Of a stretch of DNA of 64,000 bases, positions 23,961 to 35,527 are shown one piece after another. Under the pieces are notes generated by a model. That model worked only from the letters and a program-made list of their open reading frames with translations, had not been told where the DNA came from and searched no databases. Positions within the stretch are counted from its first letter, which is position 1; every line of letters starts with the position of its first letter. Origin of the DNA: Notamacropus eugenii (lineage: Eukaryota > Chordata > Mammalia > Diprotodontia > Macropodidae); NCBI RefSeq assembly GCF_028372415.1, contig NC_092875.1:147034856-147098855 (forward strand), given 5' to 3'. A program made the position numbers and the translations under genes.

Positions 23961-24059
23961 TATTTTCACCATAAAATAGTCCACTTTTTTTACTACTCAT
24001 TCTACAATTGTGAATGCATATTATTTGAAATGTAATAAATTAGGAAACCCTGCAATCAC

Positions 24060-24350
24060 TGAGAGTCACAGAACACCAAAGTCAGAAGACACCTCAAAAG
24101 CCATCTAGTTCATATACACACTGGAATGCCTTCTACCTCAAAGTTTCTATTTGAACATTTCCACTAAAGGTGATTCTATTATATACAGAGGCTGCCAGGT
24201 TCACATTGGGATAATGCTAATTATTGGGAAGATTTTCCTTACTCAAGGCTCCATTAACCTCTTTGCCAAATTCCACTCACTATTTCTAGTTCTGCCTTCT
24301 GTGGACAGGCAGAAGAATCATAATTCCTTAGCACTTCAAATATCAGAAGG
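24060..24350 (-). repeat. CR1/L3-type LINE fragment
   Basis: Reversed CR1/L3: GAGAGTCACAGAACACC, AGCCATCTAGTTCATATAC, TCTAGTTCTGCCTTCTGTGG, CTTCAAATATCAGAAGG. Its right end is part of the inverted-repeat right arm. Confidence 0.65.
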
Positions 24351-24524
24351 TTACAATGGATTTGAGTGCAATTATAATCCCAGTTCCAAAATATAAAGAG
24401 AAAAATTTTTCTGTGTAATATAGGGGAAAGAGCAGTAAAACTATCTCAATTGACTGATAATTGAGGGTTTTGTGTACAATCAAACAACAGTGGTAGTAGC
24501 TTCTGCTATATTAGATGAGCTAGG

Positions 24525-25035
24525 TCACCATAGTCTTTGTGTATTTACCCAAATTTTCTTTAAGATTTTTATGAAATAATTTAGCTGTTTCTGAGCAATG
24601 GAATATTATGGGTTAATGCCTCAAAATGTTACAAAAACAAATGCTATACGGACAAGACCTATTATTTCAGAATAATTCATGACAGAAATTATTTTGTGTT
24701 TTTTATTAACTCCTTAAAATTCCTAAAGTGAATCCCAAAAAGTAATTCCTGGAGGGGAGAGAGCAGGGAGAGAAGAAACACAAAAACTGCACTGAAATAC
24801 TTTAAACTCTTAGTAGATATGTTTCAGAATTACAGTAACCTTATCAGTCCCTCTTCTAAAATGGTATTTCATTAACTACATCTAATATCCAGGTAAATGA
24901 TCAACCCGTCAGCAAGAAAAATATGTTCATTCTTAAGTTCTATAGCATGCCTAAAATGTTCTTTTTTTAAATAATTTGGTAATGCATAACGCAGCTGTCA
25001 CTGCCTGAGTGGAACATGGTTTCAAATGAATGAAT
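24525..25035. other. No recognised gene or repeat
   Basis: AT-rich intron sequence. Confidence 0.4.
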
Positions 25036-25039
25036 GAAT

Positions 25040-25255
25040 CATACTTTCAATGAGAGGAAACATGGCATAGCAGAAAGAGTGCAAGGCTAGAAGTCAGAAG
25101 GTCTGTGTTCAAGTCCCAATTAATTTTGCCTCCAAATAGCTGCATGGCCTTGCATAAATCATTTCTCTGATCCACATCTGACAAGTGAAGTTTTTAATCT
25201 GGAAAGTGATATATGAGGTCCATTCTCATTTTATGAGTCTATCCTTAACCAAATT
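25040..25255 (+). repeat. MIR-type SINE
   Basis: GAAACATGGCATAGCAGAAA, AGAAGTCAGAAGGTCTGTGT, TCAAGTCCC, ending in TGAGGTCCATTCTCATTTTA. Confidence 0.65.
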
Positions 25256-25306
25256 AACAAAATCACAGTGAATTATAGAATTCCTGCTCATTAAATATGC
25301 TTGGGG

Positions 25307-25406
25307 TTATTTGAATGTATCTGGCCTCTCTGTCATAATACTGAAGTAATACAGAGTCTCAAGGTGGGGTCATCTGCATTACAGAAGGGAGCTGTTGGAT
25401 TGGGTT
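25307..25406 (+). repeat. Unclassified dispersed repeat, copy 1
   Basis: About 100 bases from TTATTTGAATGTATCTGG to GCTGTTGGATTGGGTT. It shares ACTGAAGTAAT.CAGAGTCTC and TCTGCATTA..GAAGGGA with copy 2 at 26388-26494. No inverted ends, no family recognised. Confidence 0.7.
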
Positions 25407-25409
25407 GGT

Positions 25410-25975
25410 TTTTTTAAGCATTACCTATAAACACAGTTTTTAGGTAAAAGTCTCTTTTATTGCCCTTTATGACATTATCCTTAGCCATTCTCTGTTCTAT
25501 TATGGTCTCTCCATCAGGTTGCAGTAGGTAAACTCCCGGTGGTCTGGAGCTTTGTCACTGACTTCTTTCATGGCAAAGATACAAAGTAACATGCAAAGTG
25601 GTACTTACTAATTTAGACATTTTTTAACGGGGGAAAACTAAGAATCCATACACAGAAGTGAAGCAGCCAAACCAGCCTTCTAAGTGGAAAGACTAGAAAG
25701 TCATAGAGGGGGCACAAAAAGGCCTCTGGTCAGGGAAGTCTGACCAAAAATCTGCCCTTCTCATTTTGGTCACTATTGAACAATGACAAGTAATGCAACA
25801 TAGGATCAAAGAGGGGAGGGCAGGAGTGAAGGCTGATAATGTAAGAAAAACCTGACAAGTTTGATTTAGTTGTGATGATATGAAAGCAAAGGAAAACTTC
25901 AAGACCTTTCTAAACAGGACAATGAAACACTGGAGTGTGTCATAGAGTACATGTATTCATAGCTTGAAGAAAACT
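25410..25975. other. No recognised gene or repeat
   Basis: Intron sequence; the minus-strand open frame 25693-25902 has no domain. Confidence 0.4.
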
Positions 25976-25981
25976 CAGAGA

Positions 25982-26220
25982 GGGGCAGCTGGGTAATGGA
26001 GTGGACAGAGTATGAGTCCTGGAGTCAGGAGGACCTGCGTTCAAATGTAGCTTCAGATACTTACCAGCTGTGACCCTGGGCAAGTCACTTAACCCCAATT
26101 GCAAAAGGAATTGTAGGAAGGAAGGAAAGAAGGAAGGAAGGAAGGAAGGAAGGAAGGAAGGAAGGAAGGAAGGAAGGAAGGAAGGAAGGAAGGAAGGAAG
26201 GAAGGAAGGAAGGAAGGAAA
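25982..26220 (+). repeat. SINE head with (GGAA)n expansion
   Basis: GGGGCAGCTGGGTAATGGAG, CTGGAGTCAGGAGGACCTGC, GGCAAGTCACTTAACCCC, then about 105 bases of GGAA/GAAG (26115-26220) in place of the usual tail. Confidence 0.85.
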
Positions 26221-26387
26221 TTCAAAGGCCATTAGTCCAAACTAGTTGGACAAGAAATTCCTCTACATCAAATCCCTGAAAACTGTTCACCTGCATCAAG
26301 AACTCTAGGGAAGGGGAAATTGGCTCATAGAATTTAGAGCTATAAAGGATCTTAGAGATCTTAGAATTCAACTCCCTCATCTTGTGG

Positions 26388-26494
26388 TTATTTGAATGGA
26401 TCTGGACTATTGGTCATATAACACTGAAGTAATCCAGAGTCTCTGGAATTTCCTTGGTGGGGTTATCTGCATTATTGAAGGGAATTGTTGGGTT
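26388..26494 (+). repeat. Unclassified dispersed repeat, copy 2, inside a MIR
   Basis: About 107 bases, same order of blocks as copy 1 plus an extra GGAATTTCC. It separates the two halves of a reversed MIR (left 26330-26387, right 26495-26530), so it arrived as an insertion. Confidence 0.7.
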
Positions 26495-26919
26495 AGGTGA
26501 CTTACCAAAGTCACACAGGTAAGAATTATTAGGGGCTGGCCATGAACTTCAGTGCTCTTAGAGTTGGAAGGTAACTCATAGCCTCTGCTTGTTCAAGCCA
26601 TTTGTGGATAGGAATCATGTCTATAATATCCCAACAAGCAATCATCCAGTCATTCATCACTTGAGGATCTCTAGTGAGGAAAAATACATAGCCTTCTCAA
26701 GCAGCACACATCCTTTCAAATCTTTTTCATGTATTAAATGTATGCTTTATTACCAAGTTTTCTCAGTTCCCATTTTAGAGCAATACTGAATGTTTAGATG
26801 TCTATTTTGTCTGCTTAGAACTGTAGTAGTAAGGATATTGCTGCAATACTCCTGTCCTTGGGATCACTGGGCTGTATTGTCCACCTAGGAAGGATATTAA
26901 CACATAGGAGTCAGTCACA

Positions 26920-27440
26920 GAACACAGAATTTTCCAGCTGGAAGGGATCTCAGAGGCTGTTACTCCAACCTCTACCTGGACAGCAATTCTCTCTACAATA
27001 TCTCATCCATCCTCTGAAGAAGACCCCAAGGGAACAGAAATCCACTACCTTCTGAGACAACTCATTCCCTTTGGGGATAGCTTTAATTGTTAGAAAGTTT
27101 TTGTCTTTACAATAGGTCAGAGGATGGTGACCAAGCTGATCAGATGAAGGAATTGAGGATGTTCACCCTAGAAAACACATGACTGGATGGAAGAAGAGAG
27201 AATACAGAACATGATAGCCTCAAGTATTTGAAGAACTATCATGTGTAAGATATGTGTCTTGTCTGCTTGGCCCCTAGAGGAAAGATCTGGGAGAATCAGA
27301 TTTGAGATCAACATAAAGGGAAAATTCTTAACAATCAGAACAGTACAAAAGGGAAAAGCAATTGGTTCCCCAAGAGGAGGCTGGATGTCCACCAATCAGA
27401 GATGCTGCAAAGGTGATACTTTGCCTGTGTAATCTAAGAG
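26920..27440. repeat. Two CR1/L3 fragments in opposite orientation
   Basis: Left piece (26920-27110) is reversed: ATTTTCCAGCTGGAAGGGAT, TAATTGTTAGAAAGTTTTTG. Right piece (27118-27440) is sense: GAAGGAATTGAGGATGTTCA, CTCAAGTATTTGAAGAACTA, CTGCTTGGCCCC. They cover overlapping parts of the same element. Confidence 0.6.
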
Positions 27441-27679
27441 TTTGGGTCACATTAAGGATGGCTTTTCAAAAAGGTTGGAAGTCAAATGACTTGACTGGCA
27501 ATTTTATCACATGTAAGGAAAGAAATTTTATAGGACCTCGCTTGTAACTAGGAAGGCTTTGGTTCTTTCTACAACCAAAGCCTTGGGGCTGAAATGGTCT
27601 CAGTTTTTCACAAATTGAATACCTCTAATTAGTGCATCAGGTTGTGTAATATTCCTTCCGTCCTTCCTTTTAGAGATTC

Positions 27680-28535
27680 AACACTCTTCCCTTTCCACTG
27701 CAACCACTTGTTGCCTTCTAATAATGTTTCTTACCTTCTTTACTGCTAAATCCAGTGAACTTCTCTCAGTCATTTACCTCTTTGACCACTCTGCATTTGT
27801 CACTAATGACCATGTCTTCTTTCTTGATGCTTCCTTTCCCCTTAGTTTCCAGCATGCTATTCTCTCCTAGCTCTCTTTCTAGTTTTTAGTGATTCCTTCT
27901 TAATCTCCTTTTCCTCTTCCATATCTCACCCACTAAGTGAGAGTACACTTCCAAATTTGCTCCTCAGTACTCTACTCTCTATATTCTCTACCTTGACAAT
28001 CTGCCACTCTTATAAATTCAATTATCACATCTGTACAGTTGATGGCCAAATGTATGCCTTCATCTCTGATGTCTCCCCTGGGCCCCAGTTCTAAATTTCC
28101 AACTGTTTGATACATGTTTCTACCTAGTTTTCCCACAGATATCTCCAATTTAAGAAGAACTCATTATCTATCTACAAAAATCTTGTACTTGTTGAATCCA
28201 TATTTCTGTTTATAATAATGCCACTATTCTTTTAGTCATAGATCAGATTTTTATATTAGAAAGATGACTTTGGTAATGGTACCTGATTGGGTGCCAGTTC
28301 CTCTGTGAAATTTTCCCTGACCCATTTCCCAGCCCTCCAGCTATGTGTGGACTCTTACCCCTCAAATTACTTTGTATTTACTTATCTCTGACCATGCTAA
28401 ATCCCCTAGTAGAATTTAATCTCTTTGAGAGAAAGTACTGTCTTGGTTTGTGTTTGTTTGTTTTAGACGTCTAGCACCAAGTGCCTGGCACATAGTAGGC
28501 CTTTAATGAATGTTTGCTGAAATGAATTGAAATGA
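27680..28535 (+). repeat. L2 LINE fragment with 3' end
   Basis: Sense L2 with decayed ORF, TTTCCCTGACCCATTTCCC, TACTTTGTATTTACTTATCT, and the clear 3' end AGTGCCTGGCACATAGTAGG, TTTAATGAATGTTTGCTGA. Confidence 0.7.
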
Positions 28536-29700
28536 TGTGAAGGATAAACTGAAAAAGGGAGAGAACAGAGATAGAAAGATCATCTAGAAAAACTATTATA
28601 ATAAACAGAGGAGAGATAACTACTCACCAAACTACTTGCAGTTTGAGGGAAAAAGAGGACAGACATGAAATTTATTTAACATCTTGGAACAACTTGATTC
28701 AAGAATAGGTTACTGGTAGAGAATAAGGAAGAGGAACAAACAACTCAAAGTGTTATGTTATGGTGGACCAGCCATTTCTTGAACTATGTCCTGAACTCAG
28801 TCTGCTTCCTACTGACCATGTGAGAAATTTGAGAGCTGGCATCATGCTATGTGTGACTGAGGGGCTTGACTGTGTGATGACAAAGAATTCTTTAATTGGC
28901 TGCCTAGCCAGAAGAGCTGATGACTCAATCAATGAACTACAAAAAAAAAACAAAACATTTTCTCCTTTTGCTGACTTTCTTGCTTTTCTGATTGAAAAGA
29001 GTAGGGACTATTTTGAGCTGGACCTGTGAGTTGGTTGGGAGGGGGCAGCTGCCTTGTCTCCCACTTACCCTCAATGGGGTTATGAGTACATGGCTGCCTC
29101 TGCCTCTTGTGCCCATTCATTTGTAATCTTAGGCAGACAGATAGGCAAGCCATAATGGACATATCCAGGACTGGCAATGTCCTTGTGAGTTCTAAAAGGT
29201 CTGAATCCCTTTGGAGGCCTGGAAGGTGGCAGCTGCACCATCCATCAGAGTGGCAATGGCTTATGGCAGAAGATATGCCTATATTTAGGAGCAGAGAAAC
29301 ACACCAAGGACAGAAGGATGAGGAAAGGCAGTCACCCAAAGAAGGAGTTAGCTTAGGAACATGAGATGTCATGGTGGAGAGAAGGGTGTAAGATACCATC
29401 CCCAAGAAGAACTATATAAGGACTGTGAAGAGAAAGAGGACTTCCCAATCCTAAAGTACCATTTGTTATGCCTTTGACGTATGTTTTCTACCCATATGCT
29501 TCACTACCATTGTAAAGTTTGAGCCCACTTTTCCTATTGATGCTGTATGTATTTCTGGGAGAGTGAGCCCTAGGTTTTGGAGATGAATGTTCTTGCTATG
29601 TTATTTGAGTAAATTTCTTTGATAAAAACTGAATCTGCTCTCTGATAACACACTGGTTGGGTTTTAGGACCTACAACATTAGAGGTAAAGCCCCAAATGT
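28536..29700 (+). other. Unassigned block, possible degenerate LTR
   Basis: No exon seen. A TATATAA box at about 29413, followed 200 bases later by an A-rich ATTTCTTTGATAAAAACTGA, CTGCTCTCTGATAACACACT and GGGTTTTAGGACCTACA, has the layout of a retroviral LTR 3' half. I have no duplication or second copy to prove it. Open frames on both strands (28760-29029, 28929-29405, 29107-29364) have no domain. Confidence 0.3.
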
Positions 29701-29814
29701 TTACCCCTCAAATCACGAAAGTAGGCAGTCATTCTCTGGAGGACCCCAACCCACAAGTGAAAGTACAAATTGAGGAAACAGCACCAAAGGAGATGCTACT
29801 TGGCTAATTACAGA

Positions 29815-30290
29815 AACTCAGAGTTGGAAGAGAGCTCAAAGGCTACACAGTTTAACCCACACAAGAACCAGCTATCCCTCAACAATATAGCCAACAATTG
29901 AAACAAGTGGTCACACAGCTTTCATTTGAAGATTTCCAGTTATTGGAAACCCATTGCCTCCCAAGGGAGTGCATTTTACTTTTTGATAGTATGATTTTCC
30001 TTAGATATCAAGCCCAAATTGGCCTTTGGAAAACCTCCATTCATTGCTCCTATTTCTGATCTCTGGAGCAAAATAGAGCAAATCTATTCCCATTTCACTG
30101 TGACAATTCTTTAAAAACTTAAATAGAACTGTCATGTCCCACCCACACAAACACTTGAAAATCTTCCCTTCTCCAAAAAACAATCCCTAGTTCTTTCAGC
30201 CAATCTTCATATGTCATGAACTCTATGTCTTTCATTGCCCTGATAACGCTCCACTGAACTTTTCTCCAGTTGATAATCTCATCTTCCTCT
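29815..30290 (-). repeat. CR1/L3-type LINE fragment
   Basis: Reversed CR1/L3: CAGAGTTGGAAGAGAGCTC, ACCCATTGCCTCCCAAGGGA, TCATTGCTCCTATTTCTGAT, AACTGTCATGTCCC, TTCTTTCAGCCAATC. Confidence 0.75.
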
Positions 30291-30313
30291 TTGGGGGGAA
30301 GGGGAAGAGGGAA

Positions 30314-30545
30314 TGCTAGATGGAACTGTGAATAGAGTACTACATCTGGAGTCAGGAAGACCCATCTTCCTAAGTTCAAATATAGCTTCAGACACTTATT
30401 AGCTGTGTGATCTTGAGCAAGTTATTTAACCCTGTTTGCCTCAGTTTCCTAATCTGTAAAATGAGCTGAAAAAGGAAATGCCAAACCACTCCAGTATCTT
30501 TGCCAAGATGGGGTCACAAGTAATTGGACATGACTGAAAATTACT
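30314..30545 (+). repeat. SINE with L1-type tail
   Basis: TCTGGAGTCAGGAAGACCCA, CACTTATTAGCTGTGTGATC, TTTCCTAATCTGTAAAATGA, GTATCTTTGCCAAGATGGGG, ending ATTGGACATGACTGAAAATT. Confidence 0.9.
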
Positions 30546-31450
30546 CTTTTCTAAGTACACATGTCCCTTTTCATGTCTGACATGCAATGCTCTTATCGTC
30601 AAGTTGATATAATTCTACACCCATATGTTAACTATCTGTAATACACAAGATACTCTAGTAGATGCGAGAAATACAAAACCAAAACTGAAATAGCCCCTGA
30701 CTTCAAGGAGCTATATTGTCTTGTGAGTTTTTCAGGATTTTATTTTTTCTAAGATGATTATGCTAAGTTAAAGTTTTATTAATTATACAATATAATATAA
30801 AATTCTCTCCAGGGACACTGCCTCAGTAAAAAGAATACAATAAATAAGACACATATGAAAAGTTTTTCCAGAGTATTCTATTCAAGCAAAAAGATATTGT
30901 TGCCCCAAACAATTTGTCCTTTACAAAAATGTATGCTTATTTTTGTGAAAACATGCTATTAGTTCTCCTATTTTCATTTAAAAAAAGAAGCTGTGCAGAA
31001 TTTATTAACTGAGTTTTTCTTCACAGGATAACAAAATAACTTTCAGAGGGTACAGATTAAGCTTTTTTTTAACCACCAATATAGTTTTAGTTTAGACATG
31101 GAAAGCAAAAAATTCAAATAACTTCTGTGTCAATCCAGTACTCTTTTATGTTATATACCTGCATGATTAAGTGGCATAAATTTCTTGCCAAACTAAACTC
31201 TTAAAAGATTATTTATAGCCATTTATCCATACATTGAAATGCCTATATATCTAAATGGTTTCATCCCTCTGTCAGAATGGCTTTTACTTAATTGATTATT
31301 AAATTCCCTTATTGAAATAGCAAACTAAATCCTCAATTTTAACAGAATATTTAAACAAAGATTGTGGGGGTTCAGGGGAAGCCTGTAAGGATATATGTGA
31401 GAGTTTCCCAACTTTTGATAATTAATCCTTTACCTTCTATGGGATATTAT
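30546..31450. other. No recognised gene; AT-rich
   Basis: A short reversed L2 end may be present near 30650-30720 (AGATACTCTAGTAGATGC, CTTCAAGGAGCTATATTG). The remainder is unassigned. Confidence 0.4.
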
Positions 31451-31454
31451 GATG

Positions 31455-31690
31455 CATCTGGTAGGCATGTAGGGGAGTAAAAGGAGAGCTTTCTCCAAAG
31501 TCCAGAAAACCTGAAATCCGGAGCCTAACATATATTGATTCTGGGTGATCCTGGGCAAGTACCTTAATCTCTCAGTGGACCCAGCAACCCTGTAAGAATA
31601 TAAATTGTACAACAGTTGGTGATCTTAACTGGCAGAAATAGTGTCCTCAGGAGTTCCTAACATCAATGAAATCATGGATCTCAATATACA
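31455..31690 (+). repeat. SINE (family with CTCTCAGTGGACCCAGCAA)
   Basis: GATCCTGGGCAAGTACCTTA, ATCTCTCAGTGGACCCAGC, TCAGGAGTTCCTAACATCAA, TGAAATCATGGATCT. Same family as 12497-12725. Confidence 0.65.
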
Positions 31691-34600
31691 TACAAAAACA
31701 AGTAGATTAATATTTGCCAAAGGAATTAGTGCACTTTCTAATGATTTCTGTATATTTTCCTTCCTGTTACAGCACATATGGTTTCTGATAATATTAAAAT
31801 AAGCATGAAAATAGACATTTTTAGACTGAATAATTCTGTCCATTAAAAAAATCTTAATAGTATTTCAACTACAGGAATTCCAAGAAGTGAAAAGTCATAA
31901 TAGATCTAGATAAAAGAAGATGGGAAAGTTGTGTGGAAAGTGTAAAAGTCCCAGGCAAATGACATTATTATGGTACAGAAAGTTTTCTGGAAAATATAGG
32001 TCCTGAATTTGCCACTACTAAGTGCTAAGCATAATATGAAATTCTTGATTATACAAACTAATGAAAAAAAGTATAACTGGTTAATAGAGAAGTTTACAGA
32101 TTATCCAAAAACCTCAGTCAAAGGAATCAACTTCTTATCACATTATTTTTTTAAACCAAAGCTGGCAAAAAAACAAAGCAAAGTGATTATCTGAATTGCA
32201 CTTCCTCTTTCTGGCCCTCTACACCTACTTGGTAGAGATGACAATAAAAGAGCTACAGCAGTAAAAAGAAAGAGTAAGGAGTCTATTAAACTATCACTGA
32301 ATAACTAGTACCTATTGCAGAAAAACTAGGGCTTTGTGAATATCAACATTTTAAAATGCTAGCAAGTACCTTGTGGACTCTCCCTGTTACTCCTACTAAT
32401 GCCAACTTTATTATCTTTGATTTTTTAACTCTCTATCCTAGTAACATAAAAGGTTTTATTTCTATGCCTATATTTCTTCTTTCTTTTTCCTTTTCTACAA
32501 TTTAAAACAAAAGTAAGACATGTTAAGCCTTTGAAATAATCAAGTACTTTACTCTTTAAATAATTAAACCTTTGTATTAAGATATCTATAATGATCCCAT
32601 TTCAGATATTTATTACCTATGTGACCTTAAAAGAGTCACTTAACCTCCTTCCACCTCAGTTTCCTCATCTATAAAATGAAGGGGTGGACTAGCTGAACTT
32701 TTAGGTCACTTCAAACTCTATGATCCTATAAGTCTAAATCTATGACCTTATGAATTCTGAAACTCTGGATAGCTAATTTTCAGTCCACAATAAATTGGAG
32801 GTCCAAATGGCACTGGTTGCAGATATAGATATATACACGTATGTATGTATGTGTATGTGTATACACAAACATATTCTAAGAAACTGAAGAAAGTATTTAT
32901 CAGTTCACTTTCATAAATTTTATGAATATACATCAGCATAAGCCAGGCTAGTCTTTATCAGAAACTATGCAAATATAATGCTAATATTTACTGAACAAAT
33001 ATTGCGTGTGTTTGCTTATCGCTTGAGTTTAGCTACAGATGTACTACATACACATAGGCCTATCTGGAAAAAGCTTACTACAATTGTATATTCTGCTAAT
33101 AAATTTTGAGCAGTGTCACAGGCTAGAGACTATAAGTTTGACTGGATATCTATATTATTACAGTAAAAGGGAAAACAATTTTCAAATTTGATTTTACTCT
33201 AAAATCCTTAAACTATTAACAACAGCATTTTACTCCAATATTCCTTTTAAAAATTAATTACAATATTTCTAAAGTCTATTTGAATCATATAATAGGCAAC
33301 TATTAAAAAACTTTATGATAATAAAGGTAAACCTATGTTTCTCAATCTGTCATTACATGCTATTGTAAATGAGCACATCACAAATTGTTATAGTTCTCTC
33401 TAATACATTTTAATTGAAGTTTTAAAGAATTTTAGGGGTGTATGTTATCATTGGATTGTATTTTGATTAAATATGTAATTACACAATAAAATAAGTTTCA
33501 TAGGAATAAAAATACAAGTTACCTCAAAATATGTGAATTCTAGCAACACAATGTCTCTCTTACTTAAGTAGCAGTTTAGCGATGCTCAAGCACCACTTTA
33601 ATTATTGGATTTACCATAAGTAACAGTTACAGAAAAATATCATTTCAATTTTCTACAGACAAAAATTTTTAAGAATTTCTGGCAAAAATCTTTATTTTGA
33701 GGTATACTTAAAAGGCTTTTTTGTCTTATTGTCCATTAAATGAAATAAATTATTTAGATGAGTTAATTATTTCATACCACAGTCTGCTAATGAAATAAAT
33801 AAATTGCCAAACAAGCATTAAAATTCGGATATTAGCTCTCCAAGACCAATTATTTTTAAGTAGCATAAGAACAGGGGTCATACTAACATGGATAATGGGT
33901 TTTTCAGAGGAACAGTGCCTTTCTGAAATTATGAGTACCTAATGAAAATGTGCTCTTGACACAATAAACTATTCTAAGTAGTAGTTTTCATTAAAAATAT
34001 GAAATATAATAAAAACTAATATATATTAGTTTGTGTATATACAGAGAAAATGAATGGTTTGTTTATAGAACAAGAAAGGTTACTGAACACAGTGATTTTT
34101 TTTAATCCTCTAAGTTATAAGAGGTCAGTGTGATAGTTTCATCCTACTGAAACACCCTTTTTTGGGTGCTTCTGTGGTGTGTAAGAAGTAAGCCTAGAAT
34201 ATAGGCAAGTTCCATTTGATAGCACTGCAAAAGACATTCATCTCCTCAATGCTGACATATAAGCTGTCTTAAATGTATACATGAATATCATACTCCAACG
34301 CTCTTCAAGGAAAAAGGAATACTCCAAAAAAGAAGTGTGGTCTTCTTCACGGTCTCGGTCACACTGCTCTTCTAAATAATCACATAGCCATAAAACATTT
34401 AAAGGGAACCTGACCAAACAAATCTCTGAGCAACACGCACAGAAAGCGGAAACAGTTTCAAAGCAATGGATACACAACCCTGTCTGGACAGTTCCCTGGT
34501 GCTGAAGTTACAGAACTGCTAAACCGCGTCCAAAATGTGACTCTCGTTACTGCTGCTGCCTCCAGCCTAAGGAAATCCCAGTCCCCTAGATTATTCATAT

Positions 34601-34719
34601 GAATAACAGAACTTCACATGGCAGAAAACACCCAAAAGTGTAGTAGTGGTGGGAAGTATCAGTCCTTCTGGATTAAACAGATTTAGTAGTTACAAACAGG
34701 AAGAGCAGCTGAGTGCAGG
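31691..34719. other. Repeat-poor block next to the RIMS2 promoter
   Basis: Three kilobases of AT-rich intron 1 with only one clear repeat (MIR-type SINE at about 32600-32765: ATTACCTATGTGACCTTAAA, TTTCCTCATCTATAAAATGA) and a small TATG tract (32840-32860). Several homeodomain-type TAAT/ATTA words occur at 33730-33830. Non-repetitive sequence also at 34200-34600. No exon found. Confidence 0.5.
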
Positions 34720-34746
34720 GGTGTCGAAATACGCTGAGGGGGAGGG

Positions 34747-34762
34747 GTTGGAAGATGGCGCC
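34747..34762 (+). promoter_or_regulatory. YY1-like motif with ATG (plus strand)
   Basis: GAAGATGGCGCC resembles the AAnATGGCG YY1 element that often sits at transcription starts. The ATG (34755) opens 60 codons ending at 34937, with no recognisable domain. It is antisense to RIMS2 intron 1. Probably regulatory, not a gene. Confidence 0.25.
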
Positions 34763-35421
34763 GGTTGCACACCCACCCAAAGCCAGGGCTGAGCCTAGGC
34801 CCCTGGAATACATATATCCGCCCTTTTGCTCACTTCCATACCCGTCCGAGTCAGTTCTGCACCTCCAAATACGTTCAGGGGCAGAATTGCATTCAAGGAG
34901 AAAGCCGAACAGGAGGCCTCTAACCCGTCACATCTGAACCATCGGCTCAGCCCTCTTTTGCACCAGCACCAGTGAGAAGAGCACCTGTGCACGGCCATAT
35001 TGGATTCCTTGCCCCAGTCACTGCCTCCAAGAGGGGGGGTGGAGGGGAAAGAGTGAAGGGACGCAGAGGAGCCTCAATTCAGCACCTGCACCGCCGGAAC
35101 ACACACCCCACCCCCCTCCCCAGAGCAAACCTAATACGAGGGAAAACCGGAAGGTATTTGGAAATAAAACTGCCCCAAAATCAAACTCCCCCTCTTCCCT
35201 CCGCCAGCAGCACCCTTAACAACAGCACCGTCCCCCTCTAAACACTGTTACACACACCCCCACCACCACAACCACCTCCAGCGCACGGACACACGGAAAA
35301 CACCCGAAGCGAGAAAACACCAAACAACCCTGCTCAAAAACGCACTCAACAGCGCAACTAAGAGAGAATAATAACGAGGGAGGGGGATGACCCAAAGACA
35401 ACAAGGTTCTGTCTAGACGCC

Positions 35422-35438
35422 GGGGGGGGGGGGGGGGG
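35422..35438 (+). repeat. Poly(G) run, 17 G, just inside intron 1
   Basis: Seventeen consecutive G on plus (C on the RIMS2 transcript), 96 bases beyond the exon 1 donor. Purine-rich GGA/GGGA repeats follow to 35500. Confidence 0.9.
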
Positions 35439-35527
35439 TGAAGGAGAAAGGGAAGGAGGGATGGAGGGATGGAAGGAGGGAGGGCACCGGGGGAGGGGAG
35501 AAAGAGAACCGGACATGGAGCAGTGGT

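Larger units (their letters stand above)
23524..24524. repeat. Long inverted repeat, arms about 200 bases
   Basis: Left arm 23524-23722 and right arm 24309-24524 are reverse complements of each other at roughly 85-90% by eye, with one extra block of about 15 bases near 24400-24415. Outer ends are CCTAGCTCATCTAATGTAGC and GCTATATTAGATGAGCTAGG. The inner ends share a CR1/L3 piece (CAGAAG...CAGAAGG). The 586-base spacer holds a MIR-type SINE and the rest of the L3. In the RIMS2 pre-mRNA this would form a long hairpin. Confidence 0.85.

Noticed and set aside
26070..26279. Plus-strand frame with Lys-Glu-Gly repeats
   Set aside because: Translation of the (GGAA)n tract in a SINE.
28753..29405. Overlapping frames that might be a small gene
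   Set aside because: No domain and no splice context; better explained as a possible LTR or plain intron.
34238..34477. Minus-strand frame in repeat-poor intron, considered as an alternative RIMS2 exon
   Set aside because: Non-ATG start, no RIM-like residues and no good acceptor/donor pair seen around it.
35078..35086. TTCAGCACC, left half of the REST/NRSF site, just inside intron 1
   Set aside because: The right half (GGACAGCGCC-like) is not found at any usual spacing.
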